Source: Acanthosepion esculentum | Lineage: Eukaryota; Mollusca; Cephalopoda; Sepiida; Sepiidae | DNA: 64,000 nt | Direction of reading: 5' to 3' | Assembly: GCA_964036315.1 (NCBI GenBank) | Contig: OZ038496.1 | Location: 15,645,024 to 15,709,023 of the forward strand | Shown here: positions 55,155-64,000 of the stretch, piece after piece | Numbering within the stretch: position 1 is the stretch's first letter | Layout: the number at the start of each line of letters is the position of its first letter | Translations under genes and position numbers: made by a program | Notes under the pieces: generated by a model | Database searches by the model: none | Seen by the model: the letters and a program-made list of their open reading frames with translations, nothing else | What the model was told of the DNA's origin: nothing

Positions 55155-56620
55155 TATTTTGATTTGTAATCATAATAATAGATTTTATTCTGGACACATA
55201 GGACTAGTGCTGTGTCAAACAAGGATATTTTGGTGGCAATCTTGTATATCCCTAGTAATCTAGCCACCAGGGTGGGTATAAACCGCAGGGTAATTTTGTA
55301 AGGTGTTGAAACAAAGTGATAAAGTAAACTAAACATGTTATTTAATTTAGATCTTCCAAACTTTTAAAAATCTTTACTCAAAAAAAGAAAAGAATAAAAA
55401 AATCAGCCAACAGATTCGTTGACTTACTTTTTCTCCAATATTTTTAATATAAAGAGCGTGTATGTTAGTTAGACCAGGGCCGATCGTACGACCCCGAACT
55501 CCCGACGAGGGAGCGGACAGAGCTTTGAGAGTGACTCTTGCTATTTTATCAACATTTGCTATTTTCTACCTACATTTATTAAACATAACTAAGGATGAAA
55601 AATTTTCGTGAATTTTCACGTCATTTTTTTGTCCAAATCCGCGAAAAAAAAAATCTACATAAAAAAAATTCATTTTTTAAAAATCCATAATGTTGAATGA
55701 ATGTGTTTTAAAAAAAAAATTCAGCTTTCTAACAAGAAAAATCTGATGCTGATTATCGCAAAACATTGTTGATTTTTTTAAAGAAAATGGAATAATCTTT
55801 TCTTTATGACATGTCTCTAATTTGTATTTAGAACTTTTAAATAGATTTATTTATTATCTATTTATATTACCAATTTTTCTAGTTGAATAGTTCACCTATA
55901 TTACATATGATCCATTATTATACCTAATTAGATTACAATAAAATTTGTATTTTATTTTTATGAATACTACCTTATGAGAGTGGGGGCCTCGTATTACAGA
56001 TTCGGGGTGAGGTGGTGGTGGCGCACGAGACTCTTAACCAGCCCTGTGTAAAGTACCAACCAAGTCCTTTCTTCACTTGTCTTTTTTACTCTACACTAGT
56101 ACGCACATTTCATTTTTATGCAAAGTTGTAAGCTGATACAAGTCACAGATTACTTTATCTTTTTTTTCTTTCTTTTTATCTACTTAGAGAAAATAGTAAT
56201 TAAAAAAAAAAAAAAAAATACGGTGACACCTTCCGCTCCATTGATATGTGTTTTTCAGTTGCAGTTTCGTGAGGGGAAAACATTTTTACTTATTACTTTT
56301 TTTTCTTTCTTTTACTTACGTCGCGTTATAATTTGTCATTTAAGGTCTCTCGTGTGTCGCTTCTTTTGTGGTATTAACTGAGTCATTGAAACGTGTATAA
56401 ATTAAATTTGTCGATCGCTCCGCCGGCCTCATGACACACGTAAAAACACAAAAACAAACATTACACAATTAAATTACGAAAATACGCATACACAACTACA
56501 CACACACACACACACACAGATATGCATTCGCAAACAAAGTATTCATCAATAAATCGTCCGGCGATCGAGTGGTATCCGTTAATCAGCAACATTCACTTAT
56601 CGCTACCGACCTGTTGTTAC
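55155..56620. other. No gene seen
   Basis: AT-rich with A and T runs and a (CA)n run at about 56501-56518. Confidence 0.4.
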
Positions 56621-56624
56621 TTAC

Positions 56625-56705
56625 CTTAGTTTGGCACAAGGCTATAAGCATGGGGCACCCAGTGAGGATCGAACTCGCTAATCAGCTGTAATGGACAAGT
56701 AGACG
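56625..56705 (-). repeat. tRNA-related SINE fragment
   Basis: TTAGTTTGGCACAAGGCTAT and CCCAGTGAGGATCGAACTCG, the reverse of a B box. Confidence 0.6.
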
Positions 56706-56814
56706 TAATCGCTATTATTACTCGATGAGGTTTGTTGCAAAAAAAACAAAAAAAGTATTATTATATCACCTGTATTTTAAATTAAACTTGATAAGAAATT
56801 CAAACAAAGAAAAA

Positions 56815-57575
56815 AGTACTGGACTGTTCAGAACTCCTATATGTCAGAGAATGTACGACAGTCGCTTCACAGATGAAGAGACTTGAAGGCAGCAATGATT
56901 TTTGTTCTACAGAAGGATGCTGAAGATACCATTAAAACGAGACAATTATTTTTATTTTTGCAAGATTTTCAAAATTAACGTCTGTCATTAAAAAATGCAC
57001 AAAAAAATTTGCTATGTTATTTACTAGTAGTTCCGGTGATGACGAGAAACAAGGTTTTTCAATCAAGTTAGAATGTTCTAATAAAGACAGAAAATTTAAA
57101 AAAAAAATAATTAAAAATTACTTTGTTCTTTCCTCTTTATAGTAACAAACATTTTGACGATAAAATTTTGTTTTCGTCAAGTTTAAGGCCGTTATTATCA
57201 TGCTATTCTCATTTTTTCAGCAATCTAATGCCTATACCTACCATAGACCGAACATGGGAGCAACGATAAAGTTTTAGAGAAAATGGAAACAAAAGGGACA
57301 CTTCTACTTAGAATCAGAAAGAGAAAATTGAAATTTCAAGGACACGTAACGAGGAAAGTGGGCTTGGAAAATTTGACGCTCACAGGACATAATGAAGGCA
57401 AGAGGGACAGGGGTAAACAACGCACAGCCTATCTAAAGAGCTTGAATAAATGGATGGCGGAGCAAGGTTTAAGAGAGATAACAAAAAGATGAAAATTATT
57501 AAGAACTACAAAGGAAATTGTGGAGAGCCACGATCGCAAACGTCCTGAAGGGACACGGCACACAAAAAAGAAGAT
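56815..57575 (+). pseudogene. RTE-like LINE, C-terminal fragment split by a 306-bp insert
   Basis: 56815-56932 encodes the ECTTVASQMKRLEGSN and YRRMLKIPL region. 57239-57575 resumes with RPNMGATIKF-type sequence, then METKGTLLLRIRKRKLKFQG, HVTRKVGLENLTLTG and AYLKSLNKWMAEQGLREI, and ends at CCTGAAGGGACACGGCACAC. The inserted segment 56933-57238 is flanked by TACCAT on both sides (56927-56932 and 57239-57244). Confidence 0.82.
56927..57244. mobile_element. 306-bp insertion with TACCAT duplication
   Basis: Interrupts the RTE sequence exactly where MLRIPWTEH is expected, so the duplication TACCAT is supported by the protein register. The insert is AT-rich, has no ORF of note and ends CTAATGCCTATACC, a word also near 36038 and 40851. 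Family unknown. Confidence 0.75.
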
Positions 57576-57599
57576 ATTTATCACAAAATCTTATTTATA

Positions 57600-60525
57600 T
57601 ATCCCTTAGTGAACATGGTAGATGTAAGCAAAAACTGTGGCACAAAATAAAAAAAAAAAAAAGTGGGGGCTAAACACTAATGTTTAAAATGTGACAGGAG
57701 GGACGTTTAATCACATGCTAAGGGGGCATGAATCAAGTGAGAAAAATGGGGGGGGGGGGTTAAATTCAATAAGTTTTTAAGGATTTTTGATTCTATATTT
57801 TTTATCTGATTCTCTCATCAATTAAATATTTTTGGTATCTAATTACCTTTGTAAAAAAAACTGAAAAAACAAACTTTTTGTTTTGGTTTTATACAGATTT
57901 TCTTTTCGTTTGCGCTTGGAATGATATCTGAAGAAAGATTTTTTCCGTAAAACGAGTAAAGTTTTAGAAGTGAACAAAATAAAATAAAAATAAAAAAAAA
58001 GAAATTTTCTAAATTATTTTGAAAATAAATGAGTTTTTCCTTCTTTTCGAATTCGACAAATGATCTTACTTAGCTGGATAACATTTTTCTCAGAGATTGG
58101 GGCCAATAAAACAAAGATTGTTTTCTATTTAGTTCTCATTTTCATGGATAAGTATAACGCCGTGGATGCATAATAAAAGAAAAAAAAAAGAAATAAAAGA
58201 TAAGATTAAATGTTCACATATACAAAGAAAGACTGATTTATTTATTTATTTATTTTGTTTTTTTGTTATTCCAGGATAATTTTGCGTCTTCCCTTGTTGC
58301 CTAATGTAAGTGTCAAATTAACAACAAGCATGGACAACATTTATTTAACAACTATATAATTATGTATAATAAACTTTTTAAAAATCCTTCAGTTAAAAAT
58401 CGACCAATTTAATACAATTAATTAATTAAAAAAACAAAAAAAAAACCCCTAAAAAACTGAACAAAATACTTTTGGATTTGGACCGAAAAGAAAAAAAAAA
58501 AAAAAAAAAAAAATGCTTTTTAAAAAAAAATTATGTCATTTATTTTTCTTCTCGCTCTATTTTTCAAATAAACAAGCATTTTTCTCCCTTTTCTTTTCTT
58601 TGTTTCAAAAGAAACGCGGAAAAGATGAAGGCACGCACGTGCAGTTTCACGCAAAAGAATACAAACACACGCACACAGCGAATCATTTAAAAACCACAAT
58701 AACAACACGGCATAGACTTTGGCACACATGTGACAAGGAGATATTCTTCTTAAATTCATTGAAATGATCAATTGAATGTTTGATTAAAGAAAAAGATAAA
58801 TCTTGTAAAAAGATACAAAATAAATCAAGAAAAAAAAATGCATAAATTAATTAAAAGAAAAGAAAATTTTCTTTAACGAAAAAAACTCATTAAAAAACAA
58901 AAGGTCTACCTCTTCACCTATAGGAATTAAAGAGGCGACAGGTATATTATTTTACACTTACAGCCTTAAGTTTTTCGTTCATTACTTAAACAAATCATAG
59001 TATAATTTTATTTTTTTTTTTAAAGTAAAGTATTTTTTTAAATAAATAAAATCAATTTAATTAAATGAATAAGATAAAATTTGGGTTACCCTAATTAAAG
59101 TATACGGTAGTCACTCTCTTGTAAATTTAACTTCTTTTTTGTTTCTCACTGACAACGGAGACTGACCAACATGGTCAGTAATTCATTCATTTATTATCGC
59201 CACTGACTCAGACTAACAGCAGGACTTTTGATGTACACTCTCTTCCATCCGTTTGACATCATAATTATTCAAATAACGCCTCTAAAATAATCGAAATGTC
59301 TCAGAAGCGTTCTCACGCGATTTAAACCGCAGACAACGCAATAGGCACTTGTTATTATTACTTTAACTTGGTTCTCTAACCTTCCTTTAAGTGAAAACCC
59401 AAAGAACCACTGGTTTACTTCTACTACAACTGCTGCTACTTTTGTTGCTGCTACTGCGACTCGAGTTTATCCTTTCTTCATCTTCTTGTCATCGGCTTCT
59501 CTTTTTTGACACATGGAATTTAAGTACGCTATACCGGGCTTGGTACCGTCGGCAGGATTTTACACGACTACTTGCGTATAAAAAGCAGACGATTACGCAA
59601 GAAGAGAAAGGTTTTACATCTTTCTTAAGTTCACTCGATGGCTTGTGCCAGATCGAAAAATTGGAACCCTGGAGCTTGTAATACTGTTGAAGAAACAATA
59701 AAGGTAGGGGGAAAAATCGAACTTTTCTTTCTTAATTGTTTTAATATTAAAAAAATATATTTAATTAATAATATTATCAAATGTTTGATTACTGAGTGTC
59801 CGTCTCATTTTCCCTGTATAATTCAACTCTTTCTAGCTTCCTGTTGCTTTGCGACATATATGCTTGTTAGTCTAAACTTATTCAACTTTAGGAGGCGCTT
59901 AAATCGATAGGAAATAAAATAAATTGTGTAGTTTTTGTGTCTGGTGTAGTTTTCGATAAACTGGAAATAATTTCGTAATGTAAAGCTTTCCACATCTTAA
60001 CAACTAGTTTGTGTCCTGTCCGACGTTTACTCATTTTTTTTCCTGTTTTACCCCCAAATCAAGGTTCACCTATGCAATTATTGGCACTCGTGGCAAGTGA
60101 CAAGTCATTCCCAACACCAGCATAACGAATCCAGTTTCCATATTCCACCCAATAAACCAACCACGACAAATAAAATATTTGATTTAAAATAATTAAATAA
60201 TCATGAAATCTCTTCAGCCTTATTTTTTTTTAATACCTATGTATGAAATCCATGAGTTCTTAATTACTACGAGGTAAACATTGCTAATTACCGTACACAT
60301 CCCTGTTTCTACGTCTATTTTCGCTTACAAATAGTTATGTCATGATCCACTGGTCCTTGAAGGTCTCTTCTTGCTATTTCACCCAACAATAAAAACTAGT
60401 ATATGGAAGTAATTAAATCTGTTACACTAGTCAATTAACTGTTAATTGATTAGTGTACGATAAACAGAGACTTTCATCTATTCGCGTCATTAATCACAAG
60501 AGAGAGTTTGGTTCTATTTTTTACG
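57600..60525. other. No gene seen
   Basis: AT-rich with homopolymer runs (G run at 57750-57759, A runs near 57650, 58170 and 58495) and TTTA steps near 58238. A 96-codon frame at 59391-59681 starts with a Leu run coded by CTGCTACTTTTGTTGCTG-like repeats and shows no domain. Confidence 0.4.
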
Positions 60526-60527
60526 AG

Positions 60528-60619
60528 GGTTACTCCGAAAATAATGCCTCTTATATCAATATCAGAGGTAGATATTAGTAGTATGGCAGCAGAGGTTGAA
60601 CCTTCCCGTTAATCCCCCC

Positions 60620-60660
<41 letters not shown>
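60528..60660. repeat. Possible mariner-type terminal sequence and (TA)n run
   Basis: TTACGAGGGTTACTCCGAAA followed by ATAATGCCTC resembles ends of mariner-like elements. (TA)n at 60624-60664. No transposase nearby. Confidence 0.35.
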
Positions 60661-60667
<7 letters not shown>

Positions 60668-61028
60668 CGGATTTAATACAAATATAAAATTTATCACTTA
60701 GCTGATTGATGTTAATACAGTACCGACTCCAGAGTTTCGTAGATGAACCTTTTTTGTAATTGTTCGGCCCACTCGTCAGGAGATATCAGCATTTACCTGC
60801 CGATTTTCTCATCTTCGTTATTTTTATATTAAATTAAAAAATAATTTATATTATATGACATAACGATATACAATTTTGTATATATCAATAAACAGTATTT
60901 AGAAAAATATGACAAACTGGAAAAAATATTTTAAAAAACTTTGTAACTACCTGCGTCTCTCGTTTCGTGCGCGTCTATAGACGTGACAACAGCAACAAAG
61001 CCTAGTTCGATTAAATCCATTTTGTCAT

Positions 61029-61042
61029 TCACACACACACAC

Positions 61043-61075
<33 letters not shown>
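61029..61075. repeat. (CA)n(TA)n microsatellite
   Basis: Short CA run then about 25 bp of TA steps. Confidence 0.9.
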
Positions 61076-61079
61076 TTCG

Positions 61080-62060
61080 TTGTGACAGGTAACAGTCTGG
61101 TAAAATAAAATTTGATATGAAAGTAGATATGAAGAAGCAGGAGGTGTGTTGTTGAATTCTTCCATGCAAAAAAAAAAAAAAAAAAATTGCACCCATTGTA
61201 ATTCATCGACACTTGTTGAACGTTCAAGGAGATTAAAAAATGGATGTAAGCACAGTTAGGCGTGATGGGTTTGACAAGCCATGTTCCGAGTTCCTTGTTC
61301 ATCCCTGGCGAAAATGTTTAGCCAATGGTGACGACTTTGCGGTGCTTTGTAACTGAAAACTTGCTCTATCCAACGGTGTTATTTTGCTCCCTGTATCTGT
61401 GGTCGTTTCCGTAGGAATAGGTTTTAATTTCGGAGCATCGTTTTTAGGTCATGAATTAGTAGTTTTTAGTTCATACGAGGTCTGATAGATTTTTGTATCC
61501 CAGTGAAAAATGCTGAAGATAACTTAGTAGACGAAAGAGAGTGTAACCACTACTTGTTGATTCGTACTTATAAATATTGAGTTTTTACGGATTTTTATCA
61601 GTGATTCATTGAACAACCAATCAAAAGACTGCATGTTCACGTGTTTGTTTTTGTTTTTCTTTTAATTTTCACTAGTCACTTCCTAACTTCACTTACGCTA
61701 TAAAAAATCGTAGCCAGTCTAGTTTCTGACGAAGCTTTGTTAAATTGTAGATACGTGTAGCACAAGAATCCCGATTTTTGTTGGCATGTAAAGAGATTAC
61801 CACGTAATATGCAATTATCTTTACACAATGCCTTGTGTCGCGCTAATAGCTACTGTAAACATCAATAAGTACACTATTTACGCAATGCGGAGGTACAGTT
61901 TAGAGATTAGATCTCCAGGGCTATTGCTCATATACTCTTGGTTTTAATTTGGAATTTTGTCTTATTAAATTGGTATACATTTCATCTTTAGGTTAATTAG
62001 ACATAAATGTAGCAAAAAGAACACAATCATGAAAGTAATTCATTAAACATTATCCAACCT
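61080..62060. other. No gene seen
   Basis: AT-rich with a poly(A) run near 61168. Confidence 0.4.
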
Positions 62061-62067
62061 CGCAATA

Positions 62068-62087
62068 TCTATCTCCATCTGTCCATC

Positions 62088-62118
<31 letters not shown>

Positions 62119-62195
62119 GTATCTATCTATCTCTGTTCATAGCTATCTATCTGCTCATAGCTATCTATCTTTTCATATCTGTCTTTATCTTTTCA

Positions 62196-62231
<36 letters not shown>

Positions 62232-62238
62232 GTGTGTG
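62068..62238. repeat. Compound (CTAT)n(CT)n(AT)n microsatellite
   Basis: CTAT steps from about 62068 to 62173, CT steps to about 62216, then AT steps. Confidence 0.92.
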
Positions 62239-62239
62239 A

Positions 62240-63030
62240 GAGAGAGATGGAGAACGGAAATCAAGGAGGGGTCGTAGCGGTTATCAGCATCAAAAATGAA
62301 ACCGACCATCCGACTACAAACTTCAACCGAGGCTTTCACATTCATTTTTTTTATTAACTCTCTTGGGAAAAGCATGGATCTTTCTCTTCTACTTCCTATG
62401 GGTAAAATAGTAGGACAAACTGCGTTCTCTAGTCTTGGTTGGCATATCGTCTGGAAAGATGGATGGCTGTGAATTCAAACGTAATGCGAAAGGCTAAGGC
62501 CCATTCCCATTACTTACCATGTCTGACAAATTTATGTAAGGCTTGGTCCTGAATTGGTCGGAGAAATGACACTTTTCTACGCCAACAGAAGAGTGCACGA
62601 CATAAAATGGGTAGTTCATCGGAAGAGTCCACTACATATATGTAATAGACTCTTTTGGTGATTTAATCTCAGTCGCTAATCTCTGTGTAATGGATTTTTT
62701 TTCTGATGACGTAGTAGAAATATAATTTTATGTTAATCTTGAGAAATAGATTCCTTAATTATTCAATGGGGAAGAGAATGATATTTGTTTAGTTTAATAT
62801 TAAAGTATTGAACATGGAAAATGAAATAGTGTTATAAAAAGCCAGAGGTCAACGTCGGGAAGAAAAAAATTCGAAGGGCTTTCAAGTTGCGGTGAGTTCG
62901 CAAGAAACTTACGTTTGTTTACCATACAGGTATTTTTTATTATTATCTATAATCGACTCTGTGTGCCTAAAGTTTTGTTTAACTGGAAAATTTCGGTCAT
63001 TTAGATCTCTAATTCTGCTCTGTAGGCCTG
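62240..63030. other. No gene seen
   Basis: Ordinary AT-rich sequence. Confidence 0.4.
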
Positions 63031-63033
63031 ACC

Positions 63034-63036
<3 letters not shown>

Positions 63037-63081
<45 letters not shown>

Positions 63082-63300
63082 GAAATATAGTTTTAAAGTG
63101 TGCTATATTTATGGGATAAAGTGCTCAATATCAGAGATAGACCGTATGCAAATATAAATATAATTACCTCTAGCATGAAACAGCCTGTCGCCTCTGAGTG
63201 TTGACTTCAATGTTCACTTTTATATTTATATTTGCATACGCTCTATCTCTGATATTGAGCACTTTATCCCATAGATATAGCACTCCTTAAAACTATATTT

Positions 63301-63345
<45 letters not shown>
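63037..63345. repeat. Inverted pair of the GCATGAAACAG repeat between (AT)n arrays
   Basis: 63077-63165 is the reverse of 63210-63305 (TATAGTTTTAA, TATGGGATAAAGTGCTCAAT, ATCAGAGATAGA). The plus copy starts GCATGAAACAGCCTGTCGCC at 63174. (AT)n arrays bound the pair at 63037-63079 and 63306-63345. Confidence 0.9.
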
Positions 63346-63349
<4 letters not shown>

Positions 63350-63488
63350 CACGTAGTTCCTCGCCGTTAGTGTGATGCGAGGAAAAAACTAGTGAGTTTG
63401 ATGCATGATACAATCGTCAGATGTAGATTGATAACTAGATATGTAATGAACTACCCATCTTTATGCAGTGTACTCTTCTGTTGACACA

Positions 63489-63489
63489 T

Positions 63490-63541
<52 letters not shown>

Positions 63542-63548
63542 ATATATA
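63489..63548. repeat. (CA)n(TA)n microsatellite
   Basis: CA steps followed by TA steps with one TTTA break. Confidence 0.92.
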
Positions 63549-63630
63549 CATACACAAATTTCTCAGATTTAACCTATAGAAAAGACAATATGTATAAAAG
63601 AAAAAAGACAATAGGAAAACTGTAGTTTTA

Positions 63631-63666
63631 ACCAACACGTTTCGTCCAAGGTGGACTTTTTCAAGG
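63631..63666 (-). ncRNA. Degenerate hammerhead-like motif
   Basis: The minus strand reads CUUGAAAAA (box damaged), stem II GUCC/GGAC, GAA, then ACGUGU (self-complementary with a GU pair) and U17. Same class as 7062-7097. Confidence 0.4.
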
Positions 63667-63739
63667 CAAAAAAAAAAACGAAATGAATTTATTGAAACAA
63701 AAGAAACCTCATAAATAACAATTTAACAAATGCACTAGT

Positions 63740-63900
63740 CATACATAGAAATAACTTCAACCACAATTTTGATTTCATAAATGCTACACTCATAAAAAAA
63801 GAAAATAATTCACTCAGAAGGAAAATCCCCGTGAGTGCCGCCATTGAATATTATTCAAATATTAATATACGCCCAGTTTTTCCCCAATCTCACCTTTCTT
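63740..63900 (+). pseudogene. Possible Penelope-like C-terminal fragment
   Basis: The plus frame gives FDFINATLIKKENNSLRRKI followed by SAAIEYYSNIN. It loosely fits the F-F--A-IL--E---KR---EA--I pattern near the C-terminus of Penelope-like endonucleases. It lies opposite in strand to the adjacent hammerhead-like motif, so the link is uncertain. Confidence 0.35.
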
Positions 63901-64000
63901 AACAGAATCACTACTCTCCCAAGCCAACGTACACAACAAATATATTAAGAAATCAAAAGAAATTTGTTGAATCCGTAAACACAACAATACGAACAATATT

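Noticed and set aside
59391..59681. 96-codon frame with Leu-rich start like a signal peptide
   Set aside because: The Leu run comes from a short repeat, and nothing downstream resembles a protein family.

Overview
The window looks like intergenic or intronic DNA from an AT-rich metazoan genome. I could not support any host protein gene or any functional tRNA or rRNA gene. The mix of long (AT)n arrays, Penelope-like, RTE-like, Jockey-type, Tc1/mariner, hAT and Ty3 elements and tRNA-derived SINEs would fit a mollusc, perhaps a cephalopod. That is an inference from repeat style, not a proven identification.

Layout. 1-5319: the 5' LTR, leader and complete, uninterrupted gag-pol ORF of a Ty3-type retrotransposon on the minus strand. 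It is inserted into a Tc1-like transposase relic (5325-5924), and its other LTR lies beyond the window edge. 6300-7840: a 5'-truncated Penelope-like endonuclease fragment between 96-bp inverted arms, then a 600-bp AT satellite. 7840-9640: a 238-bp inverted repeat, a 173-bp tandem duplication and a 37-bp hairpin. 10486-12492: a complete small non-autonomous LTR element (two LTRs, primer-binding site, 4-bp target duplication). 13200-15690: microsatellites and SINEs, including one SINE invaded by a unit with a 5S rRNA-like head followed by a tRNA-like SINE. 15690-19630: a possible MITE, a 27-bp minisatellite, a longer-unit tandem repeat, a hAT MITE with an exact 8-bp target duplication, and a 57-bp perfect inverted repeat. 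19800-28550: hAT, RTE and Tc1 relics and more SINEs. 29640-30610: an LTR end followed by repeated primer-binding-site-like units. 31730-34440: RTE relic, SINE and a microsatellite-bearing tandem array. 35600-40420: a roughly 4-kb Jockey-type LINE pseudogene with internal duplications. 41590-47115: Tc1, hAT and RTE relics in a mosaic. 47100-62000: mostly plain AT-rich DNA with SINE fragments, a 1-kb polypyrimidine tract, a 69-bp perfect palindrome and another RTE relic. 63000-64000: inverted repeats and a Penelope-like motif.

The most interesting signal is a recurring hammerhead-ribozyme-like motif. It has a CUGANGA-like box, a short stem II, GAA, a six-base self-complementary stem III and an H17 base. 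It occurs in several unrelated-looking repeat families (best copy 25479-25512; others near 6782, 18637, 35718, 39910 and 63634). The stem III hexamer differs between families but stays self-complementary (AGUACU, AGCGCU, ACGCGU, ACAUGU). Penelope-like elements are known to carry minimal hammerhead ribozymes, and one copy here sits just downstream of a Penelope endonuclease fragment.
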